Positions 1-11,433 of a DNA stretch of 64,000 nt are shown here, one piece after another. The translations under genes and the position numbers were made by a program. How positions within the stretch are numbered: the stretch's first letter is position 1; the number at the start of each line of letters is the position of its first letter. The notes under the pieces are model-generated. The model was not told the DNA's origin, did no database searches, and worked only from the letters and a program-made list of their open reading frames with translations. The DNA is from Oleiagrimonas soli (GTDB lineage Bacteria; Pseudomonadota; Gammaproteobacteria; Xanthomonadales; Rhodanobacteraceae), in the NCBI RefSeq assembly GCF_000761445.1, contig NZ_KN196470.1, positions 105,373 through 169,372 of the forward strand, written 5' to 3'.

Positions 1-48
1 GCCACGCGGCGCAGACTATCCGCGCTTTCAGGCACAAACTCCCGACAT

Positions 49-74
49 AAAAAAACGGGCGCCGAAGCGCCCGT
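49..74 (-). terminator. Rho-independent terminator of the tonB-exbBD operon
   Basis: On the minus strand an 8-bp GC-rich stem (55-62 pairing with 67-74) with a 4-base loop is followed by seven U residues (A49-55 on the plus strand). It lies about 30 bp after the stop of the last exbD gene, which is where an operon terminator is expected. Confidence 0.85.
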
Positions 75-103
75 CACTAGCATGTTGCACCAAGGGTGGT
101 GCC

Positions 104-523
104 TTACTGATCCATGTCGCGGAAGCCGATCTTCTGCATACCCACGCTCTTGGCGTCGGCCAGCACGTGGGCCATGACGTCGTACTGCGCATTGTCATTG
201 GCCGCGATCTGCAACTCCGGCTGCTTGTCCAACGGCTTGCTGCCATAGACTTCCAGCTGCAGCTTGAGTCCAGCCTCGCTGATCGGCACGTCGTTGAGGT
301 ACAGCGAACCGTCCGCCTGGATCGTCAGCCGCAAGGGTTCCGGCGGGTTCTCCGGCGGCTTGGTGTTGGGGTTCGGCTGCGGCAGATCGATGTTGATGCG
401 ATGCGTCAACTGCGGCGCCGTGATCATGAAGATGATCAGCAGCACCAACATCACGTCCACGAGGGGCGTGACGTTGATCTCGGACATCGCCGAGCCCTTA
501 CCTGCGTTGGAACTGAAAGCCAT
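104..523 (-). CDS. exbD2: ExbD biopolymer transport protein (second copy)
   Basis: Inner-membrane subunit of the TonB-ExbB-ExbD motor, which uses proton motive force to energise outer-membrane receptors. The protein has 139 residues: a short cytoplasmic N-terminus, one membrane segment (about 21-40) containing the proton-pathway aspartate (Asp23 in NVTPLVDVML), and a periplasmic domain. It is the last gene of a leftward operon and closely resembles the ExbD encoded 163 bp upstream. The NVTPLVDVMLVLLIIFMITAP core is shared by both copies while the periplasmic halves differ. Two ExbD proteins in one operon is known in Xanthomonads, where the second is not always needed for iron uptake. Confidence 0.93.
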   Translation of the reverse strand: MAFSSNAGKGSAMSEINVTPLVDVMLVLLIIFMITAPQLTHRINIDLPQPNPNTKPPENPPEPLRLTIQADGSLYLNDVPISEAGLKLQLEVYGSKPLDKQPELQIAANDNAQYDVMAHVLADAKSVGMQKIGFRDMDQ

Positions 524-686
524 GTTGCATCCTCCGACGCCGCGAATCCGCGAGGATTCGCCTTGTCCTCAGCATACCTCTGCCGGGACCGCGCCTACTA
601 ACTGTGATTGTGCTCGTCGAAGAGCGGGGCGCATGAAGCCATGCCGCAAACGCCCCTGCCCGTTGGCCGCCCGCGAGCGGCTCAGG

Positions 687-1100
687 TCATTGCTTGCCCG
701 TGGAAATGAATGCGGTGTGCACCATTCCCGCGTCTTTCGCATCCTTCAGAACCGCCTTGATGTTGGCGACCTTCAGGGTCTTGTCCGCACGGATCTGAAG
801 TTCCGGCTGCGGACTCTGCGAAGCGGCAACCTTCAGCTTCGCGACCAGTTCCGCCTTGGACACTTCGCGGTCGTTCCAGTACATGCTGCCATCCGGCTTG
901 ATCGCCAAGTCGATCGGCTTGTTGACCTTCGTCTTGCCGGCTTCCGGATTGGCCGTCGGAATCGTGACCTTCACTTTGTGCGTCAGCAGCGGTGCCGTGA
1001 TCATGAAGATGATCAGCAGAACCAACATCACGTCCACGAGGGGCGTGACGTTGATTTCCGACATCACGCCGCCGTCATTACCTCCGGCGCTCATCGCCAT
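687..1100 (-). CDS. exbD1: ExbD biopolymer transport protein (first copy)
   Basis: Single-pass inner-membrane protein of 137 residues that pairs with ExbB to form the proton channel driving TonB. The membrane segment (about 21-40) carries Asp23 in the same context as the downstream paralogue. The gene starts 16 bp after exbB and is clearly co-transcribed with it. The longer 163-bp gap before the second exbD leaves room for an internal RNA structure or promoter, though I see no obvious terminator there. Confidence 0.93.
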   Translation of the reverse strand: MAMSAGGNDGGVMSEINVTPLVDVMLVLLIIFMITAPLLTHKVKVTIPTANPEAGKTKVNKPIDLAIKPDGSMYWNDREVSKAELVAKLKVAASQSPQPELQIRADKTLKVANIKAVLKDAKDAGMVHTAFISTGKQ

Positions 1101-1116
1101 GATTCAGTCCTCCTGC

Positions 1117-1887
1117 TTACTTCTTGGGCTGAGCCGGGGCGTCAACACGCGCACCGGTGGCGAAGAAGTCGTGCAGATCGTGCGCGAATTCGTCGAACTG
1201 CGCGTACGTCAGTCGGTTCGAGCGGGTGAAGAAGTTGTAGGCCAGCAGGGCCGGGATAGCGGTGAACAGACCGATGGCGGTCATGATCAGCGCCTCACCG
1301 ACGGGACCGGCAACGGCCTGCATCGAAGCTTCGCCGCTGGCGCCGATGCCGATCAGGGCGTTGTAGATGCCCCACACGGTACCGAGCAGACCGACGAACG
1401 GGGCCGACGAACCGACGGTGGCGAGCAGGGTCATGCCGCCTTCCAGACGCAGGCTCTCGCGAGCCACGGCCTGACGCAGGGCACGGTCGATGAATTCCGA
1501 GCGGTTCAGCGACTCGGCCAGGCGACCGCCATCCGAACGCTGGTGATGGGCCGCGGCCGAAGCGCAGTCCAGGGCGATCTTGGAGAACGGCTCCGACTTC
1601 GGCTGGGCTTCCATCTCACGGATGGATTCCTGCGCCGAGGGATTGTTCCAGAACGCGGCGATGACCTTGTCCGCACGCGAACGGATCATCGAGTTGCGAA
1701 TGAAGTTCGCGATGATGAAGTACCAAGACAGCAGGGACATCACCACCAACGTGACGAACACGATCCAGCCGAGTGCGTCGAAGTTGTGGATCAGGTTGTC
1801 GAAGCCCATCTGCGAGATGGCTTGGGCGTTGGCGTCACCACCCATCGTGGGCGGCGGCGGATTGGTCGGAGTGGTCTCTTGAAACAT
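1117..1887 (-). CDS. exbB: ExbB / MotA-TolQ-ExbB proton channel protein
   Basis: Inner-membrane scaffold of the TonB energising complex, 256 residues. Three membrane segments are visible: about 40-62, then two in the C-terminal half (GMTLLATVGSSAPFVGLLGT and GPVGEALIMTAIGLFTAIPA) which form the MotA/TolQ/ExbB domain. The proline-rich N-terminal stretch before the first segment is short. The start is supported by AAGGGT about 7 bases upstream. It sits between tonB (63-bp gap) and exbD1. Confidence 0.95.
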   Translation of the reverse strand: MFQETTPTNPPPPTMGGDANAQAISQMGFDNLIHNFDALGWIVFVTLVVMSLLSWYFIIANFIRNSMIRSRADKVIAAFWNNPSAQESIREMEAQPKSEPFSKIALDCASAAAHHQRSDGGRLAESLNRSEFIDRALRQAVARESLRLEGGMTLLATVGSSAPFVGLLGTVWGIYNALIGIGASGEASMQAVAGPVGEALIMTAIGLFTAIPALLAYNFFTRSNRLTYAQFDEFAHDLHDFFATGARVDAPAQPKK

Positions 1888-1950
1888 AACGCTACCCTTG
1901 GAAAGTCATGCGTGAAATTTTGCTGTGAATTCGGAAAGGTCTACTGAAAC

Positions 1951-2610
<660 letters not shown>

Positions 2611-2790
2611 TTGTCAATTGCTAAACCCAACGAAATTTTGTTGTCCATCAGCAAGGGGCGACGCACGACGAGTACCGCGCGTCGCCCCATCCGTGGAGCG
2701 GAAGTCATCCAAGGTACACCAGTGAAGCGGTTTTGTATAGGCCCGGTTCATGTGTACAAAAACCCTTGAAATTCAATTACTTATGCCAAA

Positions 2791-4086
2791 CTAGCGTGAC
2801 ACTTTTTTAAGCCATGCTTGCGCCTTGGCACGCGTCGTGGGGTCCTTCTCCGCCTTTCGCATAGCGGCGATCGCGGCTGACTCGTTATGCATGGCGCGTT
2901 CGGATTCGGCGATGACCACGTATGCCTCTCCCTCGTGCTTGATGCCACGCTTCAGCGCACTACGTGCCTTCAAGCGACCGGCACTGAATTTCTTTTCACT
3001 TAGCAGCAGCTTCGCGGTCTGAAGATCAAGTTCGCCGTCCGGCGCGGACGTCGATGCCTTGTCGTAGGCAGTAATTGCGCCCTTGATATCGTCGCTCAAA
3101 TAGGCCGCATCACCTTCGACGCGATAGGCCTGATAATCCGGCTTCACAATGCCCTTGCTGATGCCGTCTTTGATGACCGTCACCGCAGCCTGTGCTTCAG
3201 GCTTGGGATCGTTCGCATCTTGCGCCTTCATCAGATGAAGCTTGGCCAGCGTGATGTAGCTCTTGCTTTCCTTGAACTCGCCTTTCTTGTAGGCATCCTG
3301 CATAAGGTCGAGCGCTTCGGAATATTTGTTTGCGCCGACCAACAGCGAAACGGTGTTGTTCAGGGTGGTCATGTCACCCGGATGCTTCGCCAACTGCTGC
3401 TTGGCCGTAGCCAGCGCTTCATCTGAGTTACCGGTCTCGGCGTAGCTCGCAGCCAACACCTGATTCCACGAATCATCCGGCTTGTCCGTCATCGACATGG
3501 CCTTCTTGATCGAGTCGATAGCCTTCTGATACTGATCAAGACGATAGTAAGCCTTGCCTTCCAGCGCGTACGAATCGGCCGTCTCCTTGCGACCCTCGGC
3601 GCGCCATTTCTCGACCGTATCGATCGATTTCTGGTAGTCCCCGTGGATCAAATAGAACTGCGCGAGTTCGTACTCAAGACCGAAATAGGTGTCGTTCGGC
3701 AGAACACCGTTAGCCAACGCCTTCTGTAACAGATCAATTGCGGTGTTCATATCGCCTGCATGATAGGCGACGTTCGCCAGACCCTGCTGCGCGAGCGCCT
3801 GCACATACTTGCTCTTAGTGCCGGTGCCGTCGGCGAACGGCTGAAGGATTTGCTTGGCCGTCGCGGAATCGCCCGAGTTCACGGCCGCCAGACCCTTGTT
3901 CAGCTGATCCGCATCGGACTGCTTGGTCAGGTCGAGCTTGGGCTCCTTGCGCGTGGCGTTCGGATACTGCGATTCCTTCTTCGCAGGCTCTTCGCTCTTG
4001 TGGCCGCCTGCCATCGCCGGCGTGGCCACCATCGGCAGCACCAAAAGGCCCGCCAGCAGATACTTCGAAAACGATACCAACTTCAT
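2791..4086 (-). CDS. Secreted tetratricopeptide-repeat protein
   Basis: A 431-residue protein with an N-terminal signal peptide (positively charged start, hydrophobic core LLAGLLVLPMVA, cleavage near AMA-GG at about 26). The rest is helical TPR-like repeats, for example A-x-x-Y-x-x-G patterns and YALEGKAYYRLDQYQKAI around 170-190. No catalytic motif is visible, so it is probably a periplasmic scaffold. It lies between gyrB and the tonB operon, same strand, with 180 bp separating it from tonB, so it may be transcribed separately. Specific function unknown. Confidence 0.8.
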   Translation of the reverse strand: MKLVSFSKYLLAGLLVLPMVATPAMAGGHKSEEPAKKESQYPNATRKEPKLDLTKQSDADQLNKGLAAVNSGDSATAKQILQPFADGTGTKSKYVQALAQQGLANVAYHAGDMNTAIDLLQKALANGVLPNDTYFGLEYELAQFYLIHGDYQKSIDTVEKWRAEGRKETADSYALEGKAYYRLDQYQKAIDSIKKAMSMTDKPDDSWNQVLAASYAETGNSDEALATAKQQLAKHPGDMTTLNNTVSLLVGANKYSEALDLMQDAYKKGEFKESKSYITLAKLHLMKAQDANDPKPEAQAAVTVIKDGISKGIVKPDYQAYRVEGDAAYLSDDIKGAITAYDKASTSAPDGELDLQTAKLLLSEKKFSAGRLKARSALKRGIKHEGEAYVVIAESERAMHNESAAIAAMRKAEKDPTTRAKAQAWLKKVSR

Positions 4087-4238
4087 CGCCCACCTCTTCG
4101 TTGCTGTAGCCGCACCCTGTTTCGCGCGGCGAAGACTTCAAGAGTACCCGGACTATCGCTGCCAGCTCAAGTCGGCAGCGTAGCTGCTCCGGGAAGCCCA
4201 GAGTGTTGATTTTACTGAAATTTTACATTTGATCTTCC

Positions 4239-4259
4239 GGCATGCTTCGAGCATGCCGA
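4239..4259. other. Stem-loop between gyrB and the TPR gene
   Basis: A perfect 9-bp inverted repeat (4239-4247 and 4251-4259) with a 3-base loop lies 37 bp after the gyrB stop. No strong U run follows on the minus strand, so it could be a weak terminator or an RNA-stabilising hairpin for gyrB mRNA. Confidence 0.5.
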
Positions 4260-4296
4260 GCACTGCATGAATACGCGCGTACCTGCGCGCCGATGG

Positions 4297-6753
<2,457 letters not shown>

Positions 6754-6829
6754 CTAGGAAGCCATTCCGGCCAGTATAGCAGGCGCCCGAATCGGGCCAC
6801 CGCGTGCGGCTCTGTGCGCGAAACGGCGC

Positions 6830-7909
6830 TTATCGGCGGGTCACGGCGCCCTGTTCCACGTGGAACAGGTTGACCTCGATTCCGTCCATCGCGGATACGG
6901 CCTCGGTGCCTGTCACCAGCACTTGTGCCCGCACGCCGGCCAGTGATTGAACGACGCTGCGCTGATGTGCCTGATCGAGTTCGGACGCAAGATCGTCAAG
7001 GCACACGATGGGCCATGCGCCATGTTCTTCCGCGTACAGACTGCCCTGCGCCAGCATGCAGCCCAGTGCGCAGAGTTTCTCCTGGCCTCGCGACAGATGC
7101 TCGCGCATCGGCGCATGCTCGAACACTAAAGCCCAATCCGCGCGGTGCGGGCCGGCTGCGGTATGTCCGCGGTAAGCGTCGCGCTCGCGCCGCTCGATGA
7201 GGGTGTCCTGCAAAGAGCGTTCCTCGGTCCAGCCCCTTCGGTATTCGAGACGGATCGCCCCGAGTTCGGGCAGCAGGTTTTGCAAATGACGTTCGAGGTG
7301 AGGTCGCAGGCGATCCACATACGTCAGACGCGCCGCTTCGACGGCCTCGCCGGCACGGCTCATTTCGGCTTCCCAGGGCTCCAGCGCCGCAGCGTCGGGC
7401 ACCCGCGCGGCCCGCAACGTCGCATTGCGTTGGCGCAATGCGCGCTGATAGCGGCGCCACTGCATCAGGAAAGCGTGTTCCACGTGGAACACGCCCCAAT
7501 CCAGATAACGTCGCCGTTCCTCCGCCGCACCGGCGATCAATGCGTGCGAACCGGGTTCAAAACAGATTGCCGCGCAATGCGCGACCAGCTCGCCGATGGT
7601 GTGCCCGGCTTCGCCGTCGATGTGGGCCTGCCAGCGCCCGGATTGCCGCCCCAGTCCGAGACGGTGCGTTCGGTCCTCGGTGACCGCGACCTCGGCATAG
7701 ATGCTGAGCGCATCGCGTCCGCGTTGAATTAGGGCCTCACGCGCGCCGGAACGGAACGAACGCCCGTGCGACAGCAGATACACCGCCTCCAGCACGCTGC
7801 TCTTGCCGGCACCGTTCGGTCCGACCAGCACGTGCAGGCCTTCCGCCAGTTCGATGCGAACGTCGTCGAGGCTGCGTAGACCCTGGATCTGCAGGCGGCG
7901 GATGTACAA
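6830..7909 (-). CDS. recF: DNA replication and repair protein RecF
   Basis: SMC-like ATPase of 359 residues that helps load RecA at single-strand gaps. The Walker A motif VGPNGAGKSSVLEAVYLL is near residue 29, and the signature region (LSRGQEKL) and Walker B region (IVCLDDLASELD) lie in the last third. It follows dnaN by 88 bp and precedes gyrB by 124 bp. Two 16-bp parS-like palindromes fall inside the reading frame; each is read as the tetrapeptide FHVE (VFHVEH and LFHVEQ), so the coding sequence accommodates a chromosome-segregation signal. Confidence 0.97.
   Translation of the reverse strand: MYIRRLQIQGLRSLDDVRIELAEGLHVLVGPNGAGKSSVLEAVYLLSHGRSFRSGAREALIQRGRDALSIYAEVAVTEDRTHRLGLGRQSGRWQAHIDGEAGHTIGELVAHCAAICFEPGSHALIAGAAEERRRYLDWGVFHVEHAFLMQWRRYQRALRQRNATLRAARVPDAAALEPWEAEMSRAGEAVEAARLTYVDRLRPHLERHLQNLLPELGAIRLEYRRGWTEERSLQDTLIERRERDAYRGHTAAGPHRADWALVFEHAPMREHLSRGQEKLCALGCMLAQGSLYAEEHGAWPIVCLDDLASELDQAHQRSVVQSLAGVRAQVLVTGTEAVSAMDGIEVNLFHVEQGAVTRR
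6852..6867. promoter_or_regulatory. parS: parS-like centromere site (3' part of recF)
   Basis: TGTTCCACGTGGAACA is a perfect 16-bp palindrome that matches the bacterial ParB-binding parS consensus (TGTTNCACGTGNAACA). It lies inside recF, about 2.4 kb from the DnaA boxes, within the usual distance of parS from the origin. Confidence 0.85.
7476..7491. promoter_or_regulatory. parS: parS-like centromere site (middle of recF)
   Basis: A second exact copy of the same 16-bp palindrome, 624 bp from the first and also inside recF. Two identical copies of a 16-mer in one gene near the origin make chance very unlikely. Confidence 0.87.
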
Positions 7910-7997
7910 ACGATGGACTCCGGATATGGAAACGCCGGACGCCTCGTGAAAGAGCGCGCCCGGCGTCGGGTGGATCGGATCGGCGAACGCGGCGCGA

Positions 7998-9098
7998 TCA
8001 GAGGCGCAGCGGCATGATCACGTGGCGAATGCGATCGTCCTCGCTCGACTGCAGCAGACAACTGGACTGCGCATCACGCAAGTTGACCTGCACCTTGTCG
8101 CCGGCCAGTGCGCCCAGCGCGTCCATCAGATAGCCGACGTTGAAGCCCACGGCCAGATCGTCGACGCCGGTCTCGGCTTCGAGTTCCTCGACGGCCTCTT
8201 CCTGCTCCGGGTTGTGCGCGATGATGCGCAGCTTGTTCGGGCTCACTTCCAGCTTCACGCCGCGATACTTCTCGTTGGAAAGAATCGCCGCACGCTGCAA
8301 CGCGGCACGCAGGGCGTCGCGCTGCAGATGCACTTCCTTGTCGGCGCCGATCGGAATCACCGCCTCGTAGTCCGGGAAACGACCGTCGATCAGCTTCGAG
8401 GTGAACGTCACCTCGCCGCGACGCACGCGGAGATGATTGCGACCGAATTCCAGCTCGACCTCGCCGTCGCCGGCTTCAAACAGGCCAATCAGCTCCATCA
8501 CGCCCTTGCGCGGAATGATGATCTGCCGACGCGAACCGACGCCGGAGGACAGCGCCGTTTCCGCCAGCGCCAGACGATGACCGTCGGTGGCCACGCAACG
8601 CAAGGTGTCTTCGTTGAGATCCAGCAACATGCCATTGAGGTAATAACGCACGTCCTGGTTGGCCATCGCGAAGGCCGTGCGGTCCATCAGATCCTTGAGC
8701 ACCGCTTCGGGCAGGCTGACACGCTCGACCAGCTCGATGTCATCAATGGTCGGGAATTCGCTAGCCGGCAGCGTGGCGAGCGTAAACCGGCTGCGTCCGG
8801 CCTTCAGCGCCACACGCTCGCCGTTGAGCGCCAGATCGATATGCACGCCATCGGGCAATGCGCGCACGATGTCGAAGAGTTTGCGTGCCGGAATCGTCAC
8901 TTCGCCGTCGCTGGCGCCTTCGACCGCGATGTTCGCGACCATCTCGACTTCGAGGTCGGTTCCGGTAAAGGCCACCTTGCCGTCCTGCGCCTGCACCAGA
9001 AGGTTGGCCAGCACCGGCAGCGTCTGCCGCCGTTCCACCACGCCTACCACTTGTTGCAGCGGCTTGAGCAGCACTTCACGTTGAATCCCGAATTGCAT
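7998..9098 (-). CDS. dnaN: DNA polymerase III beta sliding clamp
   Basis: Ring-shaped processivity clamp, 366 residues from MQFGIQREVLLKPLQQVVGV, which is the family start. The open frame continues 36 codons further upstream into the origin region and that part is not expected to be translated. Three clamp domains are covered, ending in the canonical VIMPLRL. It lies between dnaA (211-bp gap holding the probable origin) and recF. Confidence 0.98.
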   Translation of the reverse strand: MQFGIQREVLLKPLQQVVGVVERRQTLPVLANLLVQAQDGKVAFTGTDLEVEMVANIAVEGASDGEVTIPARKLFDIVRALPDGVHIDLALNGERVALKAGRSRFTLATLPASEFPTIDDIELVERVSLPEAVLKDLMDRTAFAMANQDVRYYLNGMLLDLNEDTLRCVATDGHRLALAETALSSGVGSRRQIIIPRKGVMELIGLFEAGDGEVELEFGRNHLRVRRGEVTFTSKLIDGRFPDYEAVIPIGADKEVHLQRDALRAALQRAAILSNEKYRGVKLEVSPNKLRIIAHNPEQEEAVEELEAETGVDDLAVGFNVGYLMDALGALAGDKVQVNLRDAQSSCLLQSSEDDRIRHVIMPLRL

Positions 9099-9309
9099 GT
9101 CTGTGCCCCTTATCCCCAATCCTAAAAAAGGGTTGTTTAAAGAAAAAGGCAGTAGTGGCTGGTCCTGTGGATGACTGGAAAAGCCAAAAAAGCCCTTAAC
9201 ATTCAATTTGTTGCTTCGTTCTTGCCGGTGTGCTTGTCGGCTTGCAAACTGTGTTCGTCCTGTGGATAACTTTCGCGCTCGGCGACGTCCACCGGTTATC
9301 CACAGCTTC
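9099..9309. other. oriC: Probable replication origin (oriC) between dnaA and dnaN
   Basis: Two perfect DnaA boxes are present: TGTGGATAA at 9261-9269 (reverse) and TTATCCACA at 9296-9304 (forward). Near-matches (one mismatch) are at 9166-9174 and 9110-9118. AT-rich tracts (9121-9148 and 9180-9212) sit beside them and could be the unwinding element. The gap on the other side of dnaA (10639-10823) shows no DnaA box. Transcription on the two sides of dnaA diverges, as expected at an origin. Confidence 0.8.
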
Positions 9310-10638
9310 TCAGCCTGTGAGTATACGGATCAACTGGTCCCAGTCCTGCTTCAGTCGCACATCCTTGTCCATCAGGGTGCGGATGGTGCGGCAGGCGTGC
9401 AGCACCGTGGTGTGGTCGCGGCCGCCGAACGCCTCGCCGATCTCGGGCAGGCTGTGCTCGGTCAGCTCCTTGGCCAGGGTCATGGCCAACTGCCGCGGCC
9501 GCGCCAGCGAGCGCACGCGGCGCTTGGACAGCAGGTCGGACAGGCGCACCTGGTAATAGTCGGCCACGGTTTTCTGGATGTTCGGTACCGTCACGGCCTG
9601 CGCATGCGTGCTGAGCAGGTCGCGCAGCGTTTCCTGGGCAAAATCGGCGCTGATCGCGCGGCCGAAGAAGTTGGCGCGCGCCGCCAGCGTGTTGAGCGCG
9701 CCTTCCAGATCGCGCACGTTGGAACGGATGCGTCGCGCCAGCAGCATGGCCACGTCCTCGGGCACGTCCACGCCCTTCTCGTGGGCCTTGGACAGCAGGA
9801 TGGCGGCGCGGGTTTCGAAATCCGGCGGCTCGATCGCCACCGACAGACCCCAGCCCAGGCGCGATTTCAGGCGCGGTTCGAGCTTGTCGACTTCCTTCGG
9901 GTAGCGGTCGCAGGTCAGGATGATCTGCTGCTTGCCCTCGAACAGCGCGTTGAAGGTGTGGAAGAACTCTTCCTGCGTAGTGTCCTTGCCAGCGAAGAAC
10001 TGGATGTCGTCGATCAGCAGCGCGTCGACCGAGCGGAAGCGGCGCTTGAAGGCGTCCATGTTCTTGGCGCGCAAGGCCTCGATCATGGCGCTGACGAATT
10101 GCTCCGAGCGCAGATACAACACCTTGGTGCCCGGCTTTTGCTGGCACATCAGGTTGCCGGCCGCGTGCATCAGATGGGTCTTGCCCAGGCCGGTGCCGCC
10201 GTACAGCAGCAGCGGGTTGTAGGCGCGGCCGGGATTCTGCGCGACCTGCATCGCCGCGGCCTTGCCCAGCTGGTTGGACTTGCCCTCGACGAAGGTCTCG
10301 AAGGTGTAGTGCGGATCGAGGTTGTGGCTGGGCGTGGCGGGTGCGGACGCGTTGCCGTTCACGACCGGCGCGGAAGCCGGCTTCTCGGCGCGCGGCGCGC
10401 CGGCCGAGCCGACGCTGACGTGCACGTTGACCGCGCCGCCGTTCAGATGCTCCAGTACGGCGCGGATGCGTTCCAGATAGTCGCTGCGCACGACGTCGAG
10501 TGTGTAGGCGTTGGGTGCGAACAGCCGCAGGGCGCCTTCGTCCTCGCGTGCCTGCAGCGGCAGCAGCCAGGTGTTGAGGTCCTCGGCATCCAGTTCGCCT
10601 TCCAGGCGCTCCAGGCAGCGCCGCCATAAATCACTCAT
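9310..10638 (-). CDS. dnaA: Chromosomal replication initiator DnaA
   Basis: AAA+ protein that binds DnaA boxes and opens the origin. It has 442 residues from [16 protein letters not shown]; an open extension of 16 codons upstream is not supported. Domain I is at about 1-85, followed by a linker, then the AAA+ core with Walker A ([16 protein letters not shown]) and Walker B (ALLIDDIQF), and the C-terminal DnaA-box binding domain with the signature [19 protein letters not shown]. It is divergent from rpmH. Confidence 0.98.
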   Translation of the reverse strand: MSDLWRRCLERLEGELDAEDLNTWLLPLQAREDEGALRLFAPNAYTLDVVRSDYLERIRAVLEHLNGGAVNVHVSVGSAGAPRAEKPASAPVVNGNASAPATPSHNLDPHYTFETFVEGKSNQLGKAAAMQVAQNPGRAYNPLLLYGGTGLGKTHLMHAAGNLMCQQKPGTKVLYLRSEQFVSAMIEALRAKNMDAFKRRFRSVDALLIDDIQFFAGKDTTQEEFFHTFNALFEGKQQIILTCDRYPKEVDKLEPRLKSRLGWGLSVAIEPPDFETRAAILLSKAHEKGVDVPEDVAMLLARRIRSNVRDLEGALNTLAARANFFGRAISADFAQETLRDLLSTHAQAVTVPNIQKTVADYYQVRLSDLLSKRRVRSLARPRQLAMTLAKELTEHSLPEIGEAFGGRDHTTVLHACRTIRTLMDKDVRLKQDWDQLIRILTG

Positions 10639-10757
10639 GTACACTTCACCGACATCGTTCGCGAATGCGCCGGACGCGCAGTTCAAGCCACCAGTCTAGC
10701 AGCATGCGCGCGCGGCTCCGTGCGCGTGGAGGCGCCCCGAAAGAGGCACGAAAGGCT

Positions 10758-10786
10758 TGACAGAAGGCGTTTTGCTTCGCATACTC
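10758..10786 (+). promoter_or_regulatory. Sigma-70 promoter of rpmH
   Basis: TTGACA (10758-10763) and CATACT (10781-10786) are separated by 17 bp and lie 38 bp before the rpmH start. The -35 is a perfect match and the -10 matches four of six bases. This is the expected strong promoter for the ribosomal protein gene. Confidence 0.7.
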
Positions 10787-10823
10787 CCGCGTCTTTTTCC
10801 CTGTATCAGTTCTGGAGCACGCC

Positions 10824-10958
10824 ATGAAGCGGACTTACCAGCCGAGCAAGCTCAAGCGCGCCCGTACCCACGGTTTCCGCGCCCGCATGCGCACCGCCGA
10901 CGGTCGCAAGGTCATCAACGCGCGCCGCGCCAAGGGTCGCAAGCGCCTGATCCCGTAA
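10824..10958 (+). CDS. rpmH: 50S ribosomal protein L34
   Basis: A 44-residue, very basic protein of the large ribosomal subunit. It begins [19 protein letters not shown] and ends [11 protein letters not shown], the standard L34 sequence and length. Start supported by TGGAG upstream. It is first in the rightward rpmH-rnpA-yidC-mnmE series. Confidence 0.98.
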   Translation: MKRTYQPSKLKRARTHGFRARMRTADGRKVINARRAKGRKRLIP

Positions 10959-10969
10959 GCGGGTCGATC

Positions 10970-11323
10970 ATGCTTGACGCCGGCATGCCGCCTTCGTCGC
11001 GGCTACGCCGCGCCGCAGACTTTGCCGCACTGCGAAAGCCGACCGGGCGTCTCGGCAGCGAATGTTTCCGCATCCGCTACCGGGACAACGAGGTCGGCTT
11101 TGCGCGTCTGGGGCAGGCGGTTTCGCGCCGCGTCTCCAAGCGCGCCGTCGACCGCAACCGCATCAAGCGCATCGTGCGCGAATCGTTCCGTCACGCCCGC
11201 GCGGCGCTGCCGCCGGTGGACGTGCTGGTGGTCGCCAATCCGTCCGCCGCCGCCTGCCCCGGCGCCGAACTGCGGGCCGAACTGGACCGTCTGTGGGAAC
11301 GCCTGCGGCAGCGCGCACGTTGA
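10970..11323 (+). CDS. rnpA: Ribonuclease P protein component
   Basis: Protein subunit of RNase P, which matures tRNA 5' ends. It has 117 residues from MLDAGMPPSSRLRRAADFAAL; a second Met five codons in is an alternative. The RNase P signature is present: AVSRRVSKRAVDRNRIKRIV followed by RESFR. It starts 11 bp after rpmH, as is usual. No yidD gene follows; only 110 bp separate it from yidC. Confidence 0.96.
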   Translation: MLDAGMPPSSRLRRAADFAALRKPTGRLGSECFRIRYRDNEVGFARLGQAVSRRVSKRAVDRNRIKRIVRESFRHARAALPPVDVLVVANPSAAACPGAELRAELDRLWERLRQRAR

Positions 11324-11433
11324 TGCGCCGGCCCGCGCCCGGCACAATCGCGGGCTGACCTACGTTTCTGCCGATCCAGGCGGATCGGCTCACGGGCCGC
11401 AGATTCCTTGCGACCGACACCGGATCACTCGTC

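Noticed and set aside
10639..10823. Possible origin in the dnaA-rpmH gap
   Set aside because: No DnaA box seen there; it carries the rpmH promoter instead.
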